Positions 1 to 7,933 of a stretch of 40,696 nucleotides of DNA are shown here, piece by piece (positions within the stretch are counted from its first letter, which is position 1; each line of letters starts with the position of its first letter). Both the position numbers and the translations under genes were made by a program. Below the pieces are notes generated by a model. The model was not told the origin of the DNA. It was given only the letters and a program-made list of their open reading frames with translations, and did no database searches. The DNA is from Alloprevotella sp. (GTDB lineage Bacteria > Bacteroidota > Bacteroidia > Bacteroidales > Bacteroidaceae): assembly GCA_017478625.1 (NCBI GenBank), contig JAFVDF010000012.1:1-40696 (forward strand), given 5' to 3'.

Positions 1-201
1 AGAGAACCCTTCTACTATTTGAAATGGAAGTCAGCTACAAAAATCCCCCGACAGGCGATAACTCCTTCTGTAAAATTCCTCCGTGAAAACATTGAATATG
101 CCTGTCTTGATGAAGGCCTTTGGGAGCTGCTTCAAGACCCAGAGACGAGAAATGAATTGAGGGATGCTATCATCCAGCATTTCATAACACCGAGAACGTA
201 A
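1..201 (+). CDS. C-terminal fragment of an unidentified protein (probable upstream BREX gene)
   Basis: The frame is open from base 1 to the stop at 199-201, so this is the 3' end of a gene that begins left of the window; about 66 residues are visible. The tail is mixed-charge and probably helical (it contains FLRENIEYACLDEGLWELL) and shows no catalytic motif. The stop lies 25 nt before the brxC start on the same strand, so it probably belongs to the same operon. In type 4 BREX the gene before brxC encodes BrxP, a PAPS-reductase-like protein, but nothing in this tail proves that identity; a nuclease or other accessory protein is equally possible. Confidence 0.6.
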   Translation, partial: REPFYYLKWKSATKIPRQAITPSVKFLRENIEYACLDEGLWELLQDPETRNELRDAIIQHFITPRT

Positions 202-226
202 AAATAGAAATAAAAAGCCAATAGCT

Positions 227-3200
227 ATGCCTTACAGCAAAATAGTGACGCTGCGCAATATGCGTCCAGCATACAATATCAAAGAAGAAAGTCAGGGAGA
301 ATGGAAATCGTTCATCGCCAATGACCAGTTCAACGACATATTGATGAAAACCATCCGTGCTGTACGCAACAATGATGCCGACACGCACAAGTCGATATGG
401 ATAGCAGGAACTTACGGCACAGGAAAGTCTCACGCAGGAGCTGTGATCCAGCATTTGCTTTGCGACCCCGTGGATGACATCCGTGAGTATGTGGAGGAAG
501 AATATCAGAAGTCTAAGTACGACATTCTGCGTGACTCGTTGCTGCAACTTCGCAAAACAAAGCGGCTCTTTCCTGTAAACATGTATGGACAGCAAAGCAT
601 AGCACACGAGGAAGACCTTTCGCTACAACTGCAAAGGGAAATCAAACGTTCTTTGATAGCTGCAGGAATAGACATTACCGTGCAAACAGACTTCGACATG
701 TATGTGCAGCACATAGAAAGTCAGCCACAGTTCTGGGAGAACCTGGTAGCGCAGAACGCACAGTTAGAGAGTGTGGCGCCAGATGTTCACAAACTGAAAC
801 AGAGGTTGACGGCTGCAGATACAGACGTGCTGGACTATGTGCGCCAAGCCCTGCGCAAAGGCGGCTATGACATCCGCTTGCAGAGCAACAACCTGAAGCA
901 ATGGATATTTGAGGTGCAGAATGCGCTACGTGAAAAGACCGCCTACAACGGCCTGCTAATTATCTGGGACGAGTTCACAGAGGTAATGACATCCGTTATC
1001 GGTACACGGCTATTGGTGCAACTTCAGGAAATATCTGAGGCTATGATGAACGATGAGAATGACTCCTACTTCCTGTTTATCTCTCATCCGTCTGCCCTAA
1101 ACTCATTGAAAGAAGAAGAGCGTGAAAAGACTAAAGGCCGCTATCACTATGTTATATATAACATGGAACCCGTTTCGGCATTCAAGATTATGTCGAAGAA
1201 GTTCAAGATAGTGAACTACACGCTCTACATGATGCGCCAGGAGCGTTTCTTTGGCATCCATCCTGAGCTACTCGACTTGTTTAGCTCTGCCAGTGCCGAT
1301 GCCGAACAAACCAAGGAGAACATCCAGAACCTCTTCCCCCTGCATCCCTGTACAGCTAACCTTGCCACCTACTATGCCCGTGAGGCCGGATCCAGCAGTC
1401 GAAGTGTGTTTGAGTTTATCGCCAGCGACTCCGTAAGGGCATTCTTGGACGACGAGGAGGCCTATAATCAGGACCGCACCATTACGGCTGACTATCTGTG
1501 GGACTATGTGCAGGAGTATTTCGAAAGCGATGCTGCAAAGTTTGGTGCCGTAACGGAACGCTACAACAGCCATCATCTTTCAGTGGAAAGCCAAGGAGAA
1601 AACCATCTTAAGGTGTTTAAGGGCATACTGCTACTGAATGCTCTTAACAATATTGCCAATAGTGATACCGTGACTCCAAGCACGGAGAATATAGAGAACC
1701 TCTTCTTAGGAACAGAAGTAGAAGGCCAGTTGGAAGAAATTCTCGACTTCTTCAACGATAAGAGTATCATTCAGCGTCAGCCCAATGGTAACTTCTCCAT
1801 CCTCTTCACCGCTCTGCCAGGCAATGAGATTCAGAAAATCAAGGAGCAGCTGAAAGCCTCCAGTTTCCTCTATACTGATCAAGTCATCAAGTTTGGCACT
1901 ACGGCTGAGAACATCTTCATGAGGAACTTCTCGCAAGTGGCTCGTCCTTTCAGCTTCCAATTCTTCAGTATCCAAGGCAACGAATACACGCTGATGAACC
2001 GCATAGAAAATGCCAAGCGGATGGCACAGCCCTACGAGACATTCATGGCCATTATGGTAGGTCGTGACACTCAAGAACTGATACAGTTGAAGGACATTGC
2101 AGAAAGGAATAGTGGAGATGAGCGCTATCAGGCAATTGCCTTCGTAGTGATGGAAACAGCCATGGGCACGAAAGAATATGAACGGTTTATAGAGTATCAG
2201 GCTAATGCCCAGGTTGCCCAGAGCCATAACCTGCCCCAGCAGCACCAGACATACACCAAGCAGGCATCAGAGATGATACAACAATGGGTGAACAGTATGC
2301 GAGGCAAAAATGTGACATTCTACCTGAATGGAGAGAGCATGACCATCGTAGGCAGCAAGATGACCAGTACTATCAACGCTGCCATTGCTCCTGCCATATT
2401 CACTTCTGGTCCGGAATCATTGGAGTCTATCAGGATCAAGAGCAGCACCACCTATTGGAAGAAAGCATCTGTGAAGGCAACGGTGGATGCCGTGCTGAAC
2501 TACAATACAAAACAGGACATTCTGGACCGTTGTGGCGGTCCGGCGCGCCATGTGGAGTTCCTGTTGCAAGACAGCGTAGACGACAACCTGCAATGGAAAG
2601 ACACCGTCTCGCCCAAGCATCCGCTGAAGTTGGTATGCGACTACGTGGACGAGTGGCTTAGCGGACGACATACCAGCAAGAACCAAAGCTTCAATCTGGG
2701 CGAGAAGCTGATAGGTCTGACGGAACCGCCTTTTGGATTGTTCCAGAGCTATGCACCTATGGCTATGGTAGCGTTTGCTATGCGGAAATATGTCAATGTC
2801 ATCTTCGACACCAACGGTAAGCAGCGTACAGCTCAGCATCTGGTGGACGACGTAGTGGAACTGTTCAAAGCATGGGAGAGCGGCAAGAACAGCAATAAGC
2901 TGAACTTCATCTTCGAGAGTAAAGAGGCAGGTCGCGTGAGCAAGAGCCTCATCAGGATGTTTGGACTCAATAAGCTGAAAGGCTATTCCGACATCAGCAG
3001 CCTGAAAGATGCCCGTTGGGCAGTTCTCCACGTTTATTCGAAAGAGAAGGGTTACCCCCTGTGGTCGCTGAAATATACAGAAGACTGTACAGGCGACATG
3101 AAGGAGTTTATCGACAACCTGATGAAGGTGGTGACAGACCCAGAGAGCATGAAGAATCCTCGCTTGCTGGAGGCCACCATTAACGGATATGACATGTTGA

Positions 3201-3640
3201 AAACTGACTTCGGTAACCTGCTGCTGCTTCAGGAAGACAACTTCCGGAAAGGATTTGTGACTTACATGAAGGGCGTTGAAATCGTAAACGTGAAAAACGA
3301 GGAAGTGGAGGCTGCCATCAAGTATCTGCACGGACACTTGGAAAGCGAAGTGGGTATGTGGACCGAAGAGGAAGTAAAGGACAAACTGAAAGACTGGCGA
3401 ATGACTACGATTCAGCCCGTGACACCTGTGATTCCTCCAGTTATGCCCATACCGCCCACAACCGTTCCTGGGATGCATCCAGTTCAACCTGTGCCAGTAA
3501 TCAGCCCTGATGACTTGAAGAAGAAACGCAACAAAGCCATCAACCGAGTGAACAATACTGACGACCTGCGTCAGGCTATTGAGAACATGATCAATGCAGA
3601 AGACAGTAACGTGATTGATATTCTGTTGAAATATGTATAA
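227..3640 (+). CDS. brxC: BREX system ATPase BrxC-like
   Basis: A large P-loop ATPase of 1137 residues. Walker A is GTYGTGKS at residues 61-68 and Walker B is LLIIWDEF at 243-250. The long remainder is typical of BrxC/PglY proteins, which are essential for BREX phage defence although their reaction is not settled. A proline-rich linker spans about residues 1062-1088 (repeated P-V/I-P and P-P steps) and precedes a short helical tail, perhaps a docking segment. The stop overlaps the pglZ start by 8 nt, so translation is probably coupled. The neighbouring PglZ and BrxL-type genes support the BREX call strongly. The BREX subtype is inferred from gene order only. A 424-residue antisense frame lies inside it and is a shadow. 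Confidence 0.82.
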   Translation: MPYSKIVTLRNMRPAYNIKEESQGEWKSFIANDQFNDILMKTIRAVRNNDADTHKSIWIAGTYGTGKSHAGAVIQHLLCDPVDDIREYVEEEYQKSKYDILRDSLLQLRKTKRLFPVNMYGQQSIAHEEDLSLQLQREIKRSLIAAGIDITVQTDFDMYVQHIESQPQFWENLVAQNAQLESVAPDVHKLKQRLTAADTDVLDYVRQALRKGGYDIRLQSNNLKQWIFEVQNALREKTAYNGLLIIWDEFTEVMTSVIGTRLLVQLQEISEAMMNDENDSYFLFISHPSALNSLKEEEREKTKGRYHYVIYNMEPVSAFKIMSKKFKIVNYTLYMMRQERFFGIHPELLDLFSSASADAEQTKENIQNLFPLHPCTANLATYYAREAGSSSRSVFEFIASDSVRAFLDDEEAYNQDRTITADYLWDYVQEYFESDAAKFGAVTERYNSHHLSVESQGENHLKVFKGILLLNALNNIANSDTVTPSTENIENLFLGTEVEGQLEEILDFFNDKSIIQRQPNGNFSILFTALPGNEIQKIKEQLKASSFLYTDQVIKFGTTAENIFMRNFSQVARPFSFQFFSIQGNEYTLMNRIENAKRMAQPYETFMAIMVGRDTQELIQLKDIAERNSGDERYQAIAFVVMETAMGTKEYERFIEYQANAQVAQSHNLPQQHQTYTKQASEMIQQWVNSMRGKNVTFYLNGESMTIVGSKMTSTINAAIAPAIFTSGPESLESIRIKSSTTYWKKASVKATVDAVLNYNTKQDILDRCGGPARHVEFLLQDSVDDNLQWKDTVSPKHPLKLVCDYVDEWLSGRHTSKNQSFNLGEKLIGLTEPPFGLFQSYAPMAMVAFAMRKYVNVIFDTNGKQRTAQHLVDDVVELFKAWESGKNSNKLNFIFESKEAGRVSKSLIRMFGLNKLKGYSDISSLKDARWAVLHVYSKEKGYPLWSLKYTEDCTGDMKEFIDNLMKVVTDPESMKNPRLLEATINGYDMLKTDFGNLLLLQEDNFRKGFVTYMKGVEIVNVKNEEVEAAIKYLHGHLESEVGMWTEEEVKDKLKDWRMTTIQPVTPVIPPVMPIPPTTVPGMHPVQPVPVISPDDLKKKRNKAINRVNNTDDLRQAIENMINAEDSNVIDILLKYV

Positions 3641-6053
3641 GGAACCGTTCAGAGATATTGAAGTCCTGAAGCAGTATGTGGAAGAGGACAAACAGGCAAA
3701 GGGCGTGGGGGCAGCAACGCTCGACCGCTATCCTATACGCTTTGTGCTGTTCGACAACTTCCGCGACTGCTACGACTTTGTAGATTATCTGCAAAGCGAA
3801 CGAGGAGCCCATGTGGAGAGCGTTGACAGGTGGATAGATTCCAACTATCCCGACCTGATGATTACCCATGTGGAACTGGCAGAGAGAATACAGGAGCACA
3901 TCAAAAAGAAAAGTCCACACGACTGCGTGATAGCCCCTTTCTCTGAACTTGCTCGTTTCTATGACAACGACGAGAAAAAATCGTTTGATGCGTTGCTGAA
4001 GACCATCAAGGCCATACAGGCAAGTAGCGAAGGTGTGGAAAGCCATCAGCGTGTCTATATCCCGTTGGTTGGACTGGAAGGCAAGATGGAAGCCTTCAAA
4101 GAGGACACACAAATCAATATCTGGCGGCTATTATCGAAAGAGAAAGACCTGACCTATAAGCTGATACTGACCAACCAAAATGATTTCGGAGTGAAAGGCT
4201 TGGAGGCAAACTACACCATTGTTAACGATATTCGCGAATGGCTGAACATCTGGAAAGACAGCAAGCAGCAGGTATCTCCACAGATTATCTGCAAGTCGCG
4301 TTCTATCTACGCCAATGCTGTGTATGCACAGCCCGATAATGCTTTCAGCTATGAGACCTGTCGAAATGCTTACGAGTTCTTGGCTCATGGGTTGGGGCTG
4401 AACTTTGGAGGCCTACAACCGCTGATGAGCGACGGCAACAACTGGGAGCTGTTGGCAGAGGAGATAGATGTCAGCAAAGGTTTTAGTTTCCCCAAATTCG
4501 TAAAACAGCATTTCGGTATCGACGATATAGAAAACTATAAGGATTTTATTCGTCTCTGGTTCAGTCATCCGAGTATCTTCGACCGATGGCTGTTGGCCCG
4601 CTACTACAACAATAAGGAAAACGGTCAGGGATACCTGTGCCGGGTATTGAAAGCAACAACCAATTATGGGACGAATGAGCTGATAGAGGCGATGGCAGGA
4701 GATATATCCGAGAATACCGCTGAGATGGACATTCGCCGTTATTGCCTGAAATATGCAGCCCAGCAGAACGTGTTGCTTACCGAAGTTGCCGAGAGTATGG
4801 TAGCAAGGATGTTGCAAGCGCTTCCTGAGAAGATGGGATATACAAGCGCTCTGCGATACTTTACAGGCATCACTCGTAAGGAGAAGGAATTTGCATTGCA
4901 GTGGTTGGGCAATGGCAAGATTCGGGCTGACGAGTTGGAGAATTTCTATCCAGACCTGTATTGTTATGCTGCAGATGGAATCGGAATCAGCGCAGGAGTG
5001 CCAGATTGGTTGACTGACTATATCGAAAAGTATAAACGTGCAAAGTTGGCTAATCGTTATAGCGAAGAAATCAGCCAAAGCATACAGAGCTTGAATGAGA
5101 CAGAATCGAAGTTCGACCTGTGGTATAACAGTTTCAGTACTGTTTACACTTTACTGAAAAACCGAGGAGACATCGAGGTGTTCTACTGGATTGACGGTCT
5201 GGGCATTGACTGGATACCATTGGTGAAACAAATCGTAGCAGAGCACAAAGAACAGCAAATCTACCTGAATGAAGTTAAGATAGCAAGAGCCAAGCTGCCA
5301 ACAAAAACCGACATCAACAAGACGGAATTGCAACGACTTCTACCTGAAGGACAGACGTTGGAGAAGTTTGGGGATTTGGATGCCCAGGCACATCGCACCG
5401 ACAACATCAGTCCCTTTACGATTATTAAGGAGATTGAACTGGTAAGAAAGAGTATAGAGGATATTCTGCAACTATATATTGGAAAGAAAATAGCCATTAT
5501 CTCTGACCACGGGCTTACATATCTTTCACAATTAGTCAGCGGGAAGAACCTTACCGGAGTTGAAAGCGATCATCACGGGCGCATTGCCATCAGGAAGAAA
5601 GCAGGAGTGGATGCTGACAGCAGTTACTTCCGTTTGGAGGACGGTAAAACACTCTGTGCCCTAAAGCATGAGTCACTATGCTCAAAGGTGCCAACCAATC
5701 AAGGTGCGCATGGAGGATGCACTCCAGAAGAAGTTTTGGTACCCATTTTCATTATCAGTAGTGCGCCAGCACCGACCAATTGGTCTGCACAACTTCTTAC
5801 ATACGAGATAAGCGGTTCCAACCCAAGGGCACAGATAGAAATCAAGAATCTTCCATCTACTGACGTACCCCACGTTATATATAATGGTAGAACCTATCAA
5901 CTGCATAATCTTGAAGGGGATATTTATGAGACCGATGATTTAATCCTTGATGTGAATTGCCAGAATATGTCATTGAACATAGGAGACGTAGAACGACCGA
6001 TGCGGATAAAGGTGAGCACGGGAGTTCAGGAAGAAGACTTATTTGGATTTTAA
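3633..6053 (+). CDS. pglZ: BREX alkaline-phosphatase-fold protein PglZ
   Basis: An 806-residue PglZ-domain protein. The alkaline-phosphatase-superfamily core is in the C-terminal half: YWIDGLG with metal-ligand-type D521, ISDHG with D625/H626, and the signature GAHGGCTPEEVLVPI from G691, which is characteristic of PglZ. Residues 1-500 form a mostly helical N-terminal region without a motif I recognise. PglZ is a core BREX component, thought to act on a phosphodiester or nucleotide, though its substrate is uncertain. It starts inside the end of brxC (8-nt overlap) and stops 14 nt before brxL, so the three genes form one transcription unit. The fold call is firm; the type 4 assignment rests on context. 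Confidence 0.85.
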   Translation: MYKEPFRDIEVLKQYVEEDKQAKGVGAATLDRYPIRFVLFDNFRDCYDFVDYLQSERGAHVESVDRWIDSNYPDLMITHVELAERIQEHIKKKSPHDCVIAPFSELARFYDNDEKKSFDALLKTIKAIQASSEGVESHQRVYIPLVGLEGKMEAFKEDTQINIWRLLSKEKDLTYKLILTNQNDFGVKGLEANYTIVNDIREWLNIWKDSKQQVSPQIICKSRSIYANAVYAQPDNAFSYETCRNAYEFLAHGLGLNFGGLQPLMSDGNNWELLAEEIDVSKGFSFPKFVKQHFGIDDIENYKDFIRLWFSHPSIFDRWLLARYYNNKENGQGYLCRVLKATTNYGTNELIEAMAGDISENTAEMDIRRYCLKYAAQQNVLLTEVAESMVARMLQALPEKMGYTSALRYFTGITRKEKEFALQWLGNGKIRADELENFYPDLYCYAADGIGISAGVPDWLTDYIEKYKRAKLANRYSEEISQSIQSLNETESKFDLWYNSFSTVYTLLKNRGDIEVFYWIDGLGIDWIPLVKQIVAEHKEQQIYLNEVKIARAKLPTKTDINKTELQRLLPEGQTLEKFGDLDAQAHRTDNISPFTIIKEIELVRKSIEDILQLYIGKKIAIISDHGLTYLSQLVSGKNLTGVESDHHGRIAIRKKAGVDADSSYFRLEDGKTLCALKHESLCSKVPTNQGAHGGCTPEEVLVPIFIISSAPAPTNWSAQLLTYEISGSNPRAQIEIKNLPSTDVPHVIYNGRTYQLHNLEGDIYETDDLILDVNCQNMSLNIGDVERPMRIKVSTGVQEEDLFGF

Positions 6054-6067
6054 ACTGGAGTTGACTT

Positions 6068-7531
6068 ATGAAAGAAGATATTTGCAATAAAATCAGGCAG
6101 CACTTTTCTGCTATGTCTATCTACAAAGACCCTGCTTCTACAGGCACTCTGTTTGCAGGGCGTAACCTTCCAGCCTTCGTGAAGGACTTCTTGTTGAAGC
6201 GTTATCTGAATGTACAGACGGGAGAAATAGACAAATTGGCGCTGACGCAATTTCTTGACAAGGTGATTCCCTCACAACAAGGAATTGTGAAAGATCGTTT
6301 GCAAAGTGGTGAAGAAGTGACGTTGCTTGCACGCTTCATGGTGTACATCGACATCGTGAAGAATGAACGTCAGTTTGCAATACCTGATTACGGCATTAAG
6401 TTGCGTGAAGGCATCATTCCTGAATATGTCTATTCAAAGAATTCTGGTGATTTTGTTGACGGAGAGCGTTGGGGCATCATCAAACTGTGCCTTCTGCCAG
6501 ATAGTAATGGAAAGACAAGTCATATCCAGATGGTTGACTATAAGGCATTCAAGCCCTATAGTTCTGTGGATGTAGGGTATTTGGCAGATGCGCGTCAGTA
6601 CTTTACAACACAAGAGTGGATAGACGTGCTGCTTTCTGCAATGGAGTATGACCCTGATGGATTCGCGTCATTGACTCAGAAGTTGGAGTTTCTTACCCGT
6701 CTTTTGATATTTATTGAACCAAGACTGAACGTAATAGAGTTAGCCCCCAAGGGTACAGGTAAAAGCTATGTATTCGGCAACTTGTCAAAATATGGCTGGC
6801 TGGTTAGCGGTGGTAAGGTAACACGTGCAAAATTGTTCTTTGACAAGGCGAAGCAGCAGAATGGTATTATTAAGAATCATGATTTTACCGTGTTCGACGA
6901 GATACAGACCATCGTTTTCCAGGAGCCAGCAGAAATACAAGCGGCCTTGAAATCATATTTGGAAAGCGGAAAGACAACCATCGATAATAACGAGTTTACT
7001 TCAGAATGTGGACTGATGTTGATGGGTAATATACCTTTGTCTGCTCATAATGTACCAATTTCTCAGATGTATTTCGATAATCTGCCAAAGAACTTCCGAG
7101 AGTCTGCGCTATTAGACAGATTCCATTGTTTTATCGAGGGCTGGCTGTTGCCTCGTGTCGATAAAAGTATGATATTCAAAGGGTGGACTATCAATGTGGA
7201 GTATTTCTCGGAGATTCTTCATGCTATGCGGACGCAGAACACTTACGGACTGCTCTTCGATCAACTGGTTAAGTTTGAGGAGAAAGCAGATGTCCGTGAC
7301 AGCAATGCCATCAAACGCATCGCAACGGCCTATATGAAGCTTCTTTTCCCCCATTGGCATAGGCTGGAGGATGTTAACGAAGACGAGTTCCGCATATATT
7401 GTCTTGAACCTGCTGTTCATAGGCGTGGCATCGTGAAAACTCAATGTCATAACATCGATCCTGAGTTCAAAACGCGTATGCCACTTGTAGACATAGTAGA
7501 GCGAGGGTTTACGGAAAACAAACTTTTCTGA
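6068..7531 (+). CDS. brxL: BREX BrxL-like AAA+ protein, short form without Lon protease domain
   Basis: A 487-residue AAA+ protein. Walker A is PKGTGKS at residues 227-233, Walker B is FTVFDE at 273-278, a sensor-1-like MGN lies near residue 320 and an arginine-finger-like LLDRF near 350. This matches the BrxL/Lon-like family, which in BREX acts with BrxC and PglZ and, in studied members, forms DNA-binding ring assemblies. The protein ends about 30 residues after the conserved CLEPA-RRG segment. The Ser-Lys Lon protease domain found in about 680-residue BrxL proteins is absent, and no downstream frame encodes it. It is therefore either a naturally short subfamily or an old truncation. Last gene of the visible BREX operon. 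Confidence 0.8.
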   Translation: MKEDICNKIRQHFSAMSIYKDPASTGTLFAGRNLPAFVKDFLLKRYLNVQTGEIDKLALTQFLDKVIPSQQGIVKDRLQSGEEVTLLARFMVYIDIVKNERQFAIPDYGIKLREGIIPEYVYSKNSGDFVDGERWGIIKLCLLPDSNGKTSHIQMVDYKAFKPYSSVDVGYLADARQYFTTQEWIDVLLSAMEYDPDGFASLTQKLEFLTRLLIFIEPRLNVIELAPKGTGKSYVFGNLSKYGWLVSGGKVTRAKLFFDKAKQQNGIIKNHDFTVFDEIQTIVFQEPAEIQAALKSYLESGKTTIDNNEFTSECGLMLMGNIPLSAHNVPISQMYFDNLPKNFRESALLDRFHCFIEGWLLPRVDKSMIFKGWTINVEYFSEILHAMRTQNTYGLLFDQLVKFEEKADVRDSNAIKRIATAYMKLLFPHWHRLEDVNEDEFRIYCLEPAVHRRGIVKTQCHNIDPEFKTRMPLVDIVERGFTENKLF

Positions 7532-7628
7532 TAAATGGTTGTATATTATATAATGTGGAATCAATTGTGGCTCGGCTTTCTTAATAGGTTGAATCTTTTC
7601 TGAGAGCCTCAAGGCTTTTGGGCGAGCC

Positions 7629-7648
7629 TTTCCCATCTTTTTGGGAAG
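7629..7648 (+). terminator. Possible brxL-side hairpin
   Basis: TTCCCA at 7630-7635 pairs with TGGGAA at 7642-7647 (plus a T-G wobble), closing a six-nucleotide T-rich loop, about 100 nt after the brxL stop. No T tract follows on the plus strand, so termination here is only a possibility. Confidence 0.3.
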
Positions 7649-7730
7649 CAAGAGTCGCCGTTTGCATATTGTACTGTCTGTTTTATGAATAGGAGGTTCT
7701 TTTCCGACGATACAATAATGACAAATTCTA

Positions 7731-7786
7731 TTTCACAGTGTGAAATATGCAGTTCACACTGTGAAATTCCCGTTTCACACTGTGAA
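7731..7786. repeat. Array A: three TTCACA-S-TGTGAA palindromes at 21-bp pitch
   Basis: Three 13-bp perfect palindromes, TTCACA-N-TGTGAA, are centred at 7738 (centre G), 7759 (C) and 7780 (C). Spacing is exactly 21 bp, two turns of B-DNA, so the sites lie on one face of the helix. The 8-bp spacers differ in sequence. A box ATAGGGCT follows, starting 19 bp after the last centre. The same structure, order and spacing recur at 29722-29777. Twofold symmetric sites in phase suggest cooperative binding of a dimeric protein; no such protein is identified here. Confidence 0.9.
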
Positions 7787-7812
7787 CTTACATTTAGCAT
7801 AGGGCTGTATTC

Positions 7813-7849
7813 AAAAAAGTCCCTCCTGTTTGTGCACGGGATGGACTTT
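7813..7849 (-). terminator. Rho-independent terminator of the gcv-lpd operon
   Basis: Read on the minus strand, AAAGTCC (7849-7843) pairs with GGACTTT (7822-7816) and the stem is followed directly by a T run (plus-strand A run 7813-7818). It lies about 85 nt after the lpd stop and is the expected end of the glycine cleavage transcript. Confidence 0.6.
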
Positions 7850-7933
7850 CTGCGTACTCGGACGAATTTTCGGTTTCGTTCTTTTTATCTGTTGAGATAC
7901 AGGTCTGATGTGGTGACTTGTAAAGCGGATTTA

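Larger units (their letters stand above)
7532..7933. other. Convergent intergenic region, brxL to lpd
   Basis: This 402-nt gap between convergent genes carries no convincing gene. It holds a small hairpin (7629-7648), the triple palindrome array (7731-7786), a box ATAGGGCT at 7799 shared with the second array locus, and the terminator of the glycine cleavage operon (7813-7849). Short frames crossing the palindromes on both strands are artefacts of the 21-bp repeat, which reads as a 7-codon repeat. Confidence 0.6.

Noticed and set aside
2417-3691. 424-residue antisense frame in brxC
   Set aside because: Shadow of a well-supported gene; low-complexity H/Q/V composition typical of an antisense frame.
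7532-7730. Frameshifted Lon domain after brxL
   Set aside because: No frame in this stretch encodes a Lon-like Ser-Lys domain; it is short and contains stops and hairpins.
7731-7786. CRISPR array
   Set aside because: Repeats are 13 bp with 8-bp spacers, far below CRISPR sizes, and no cas genes are near.
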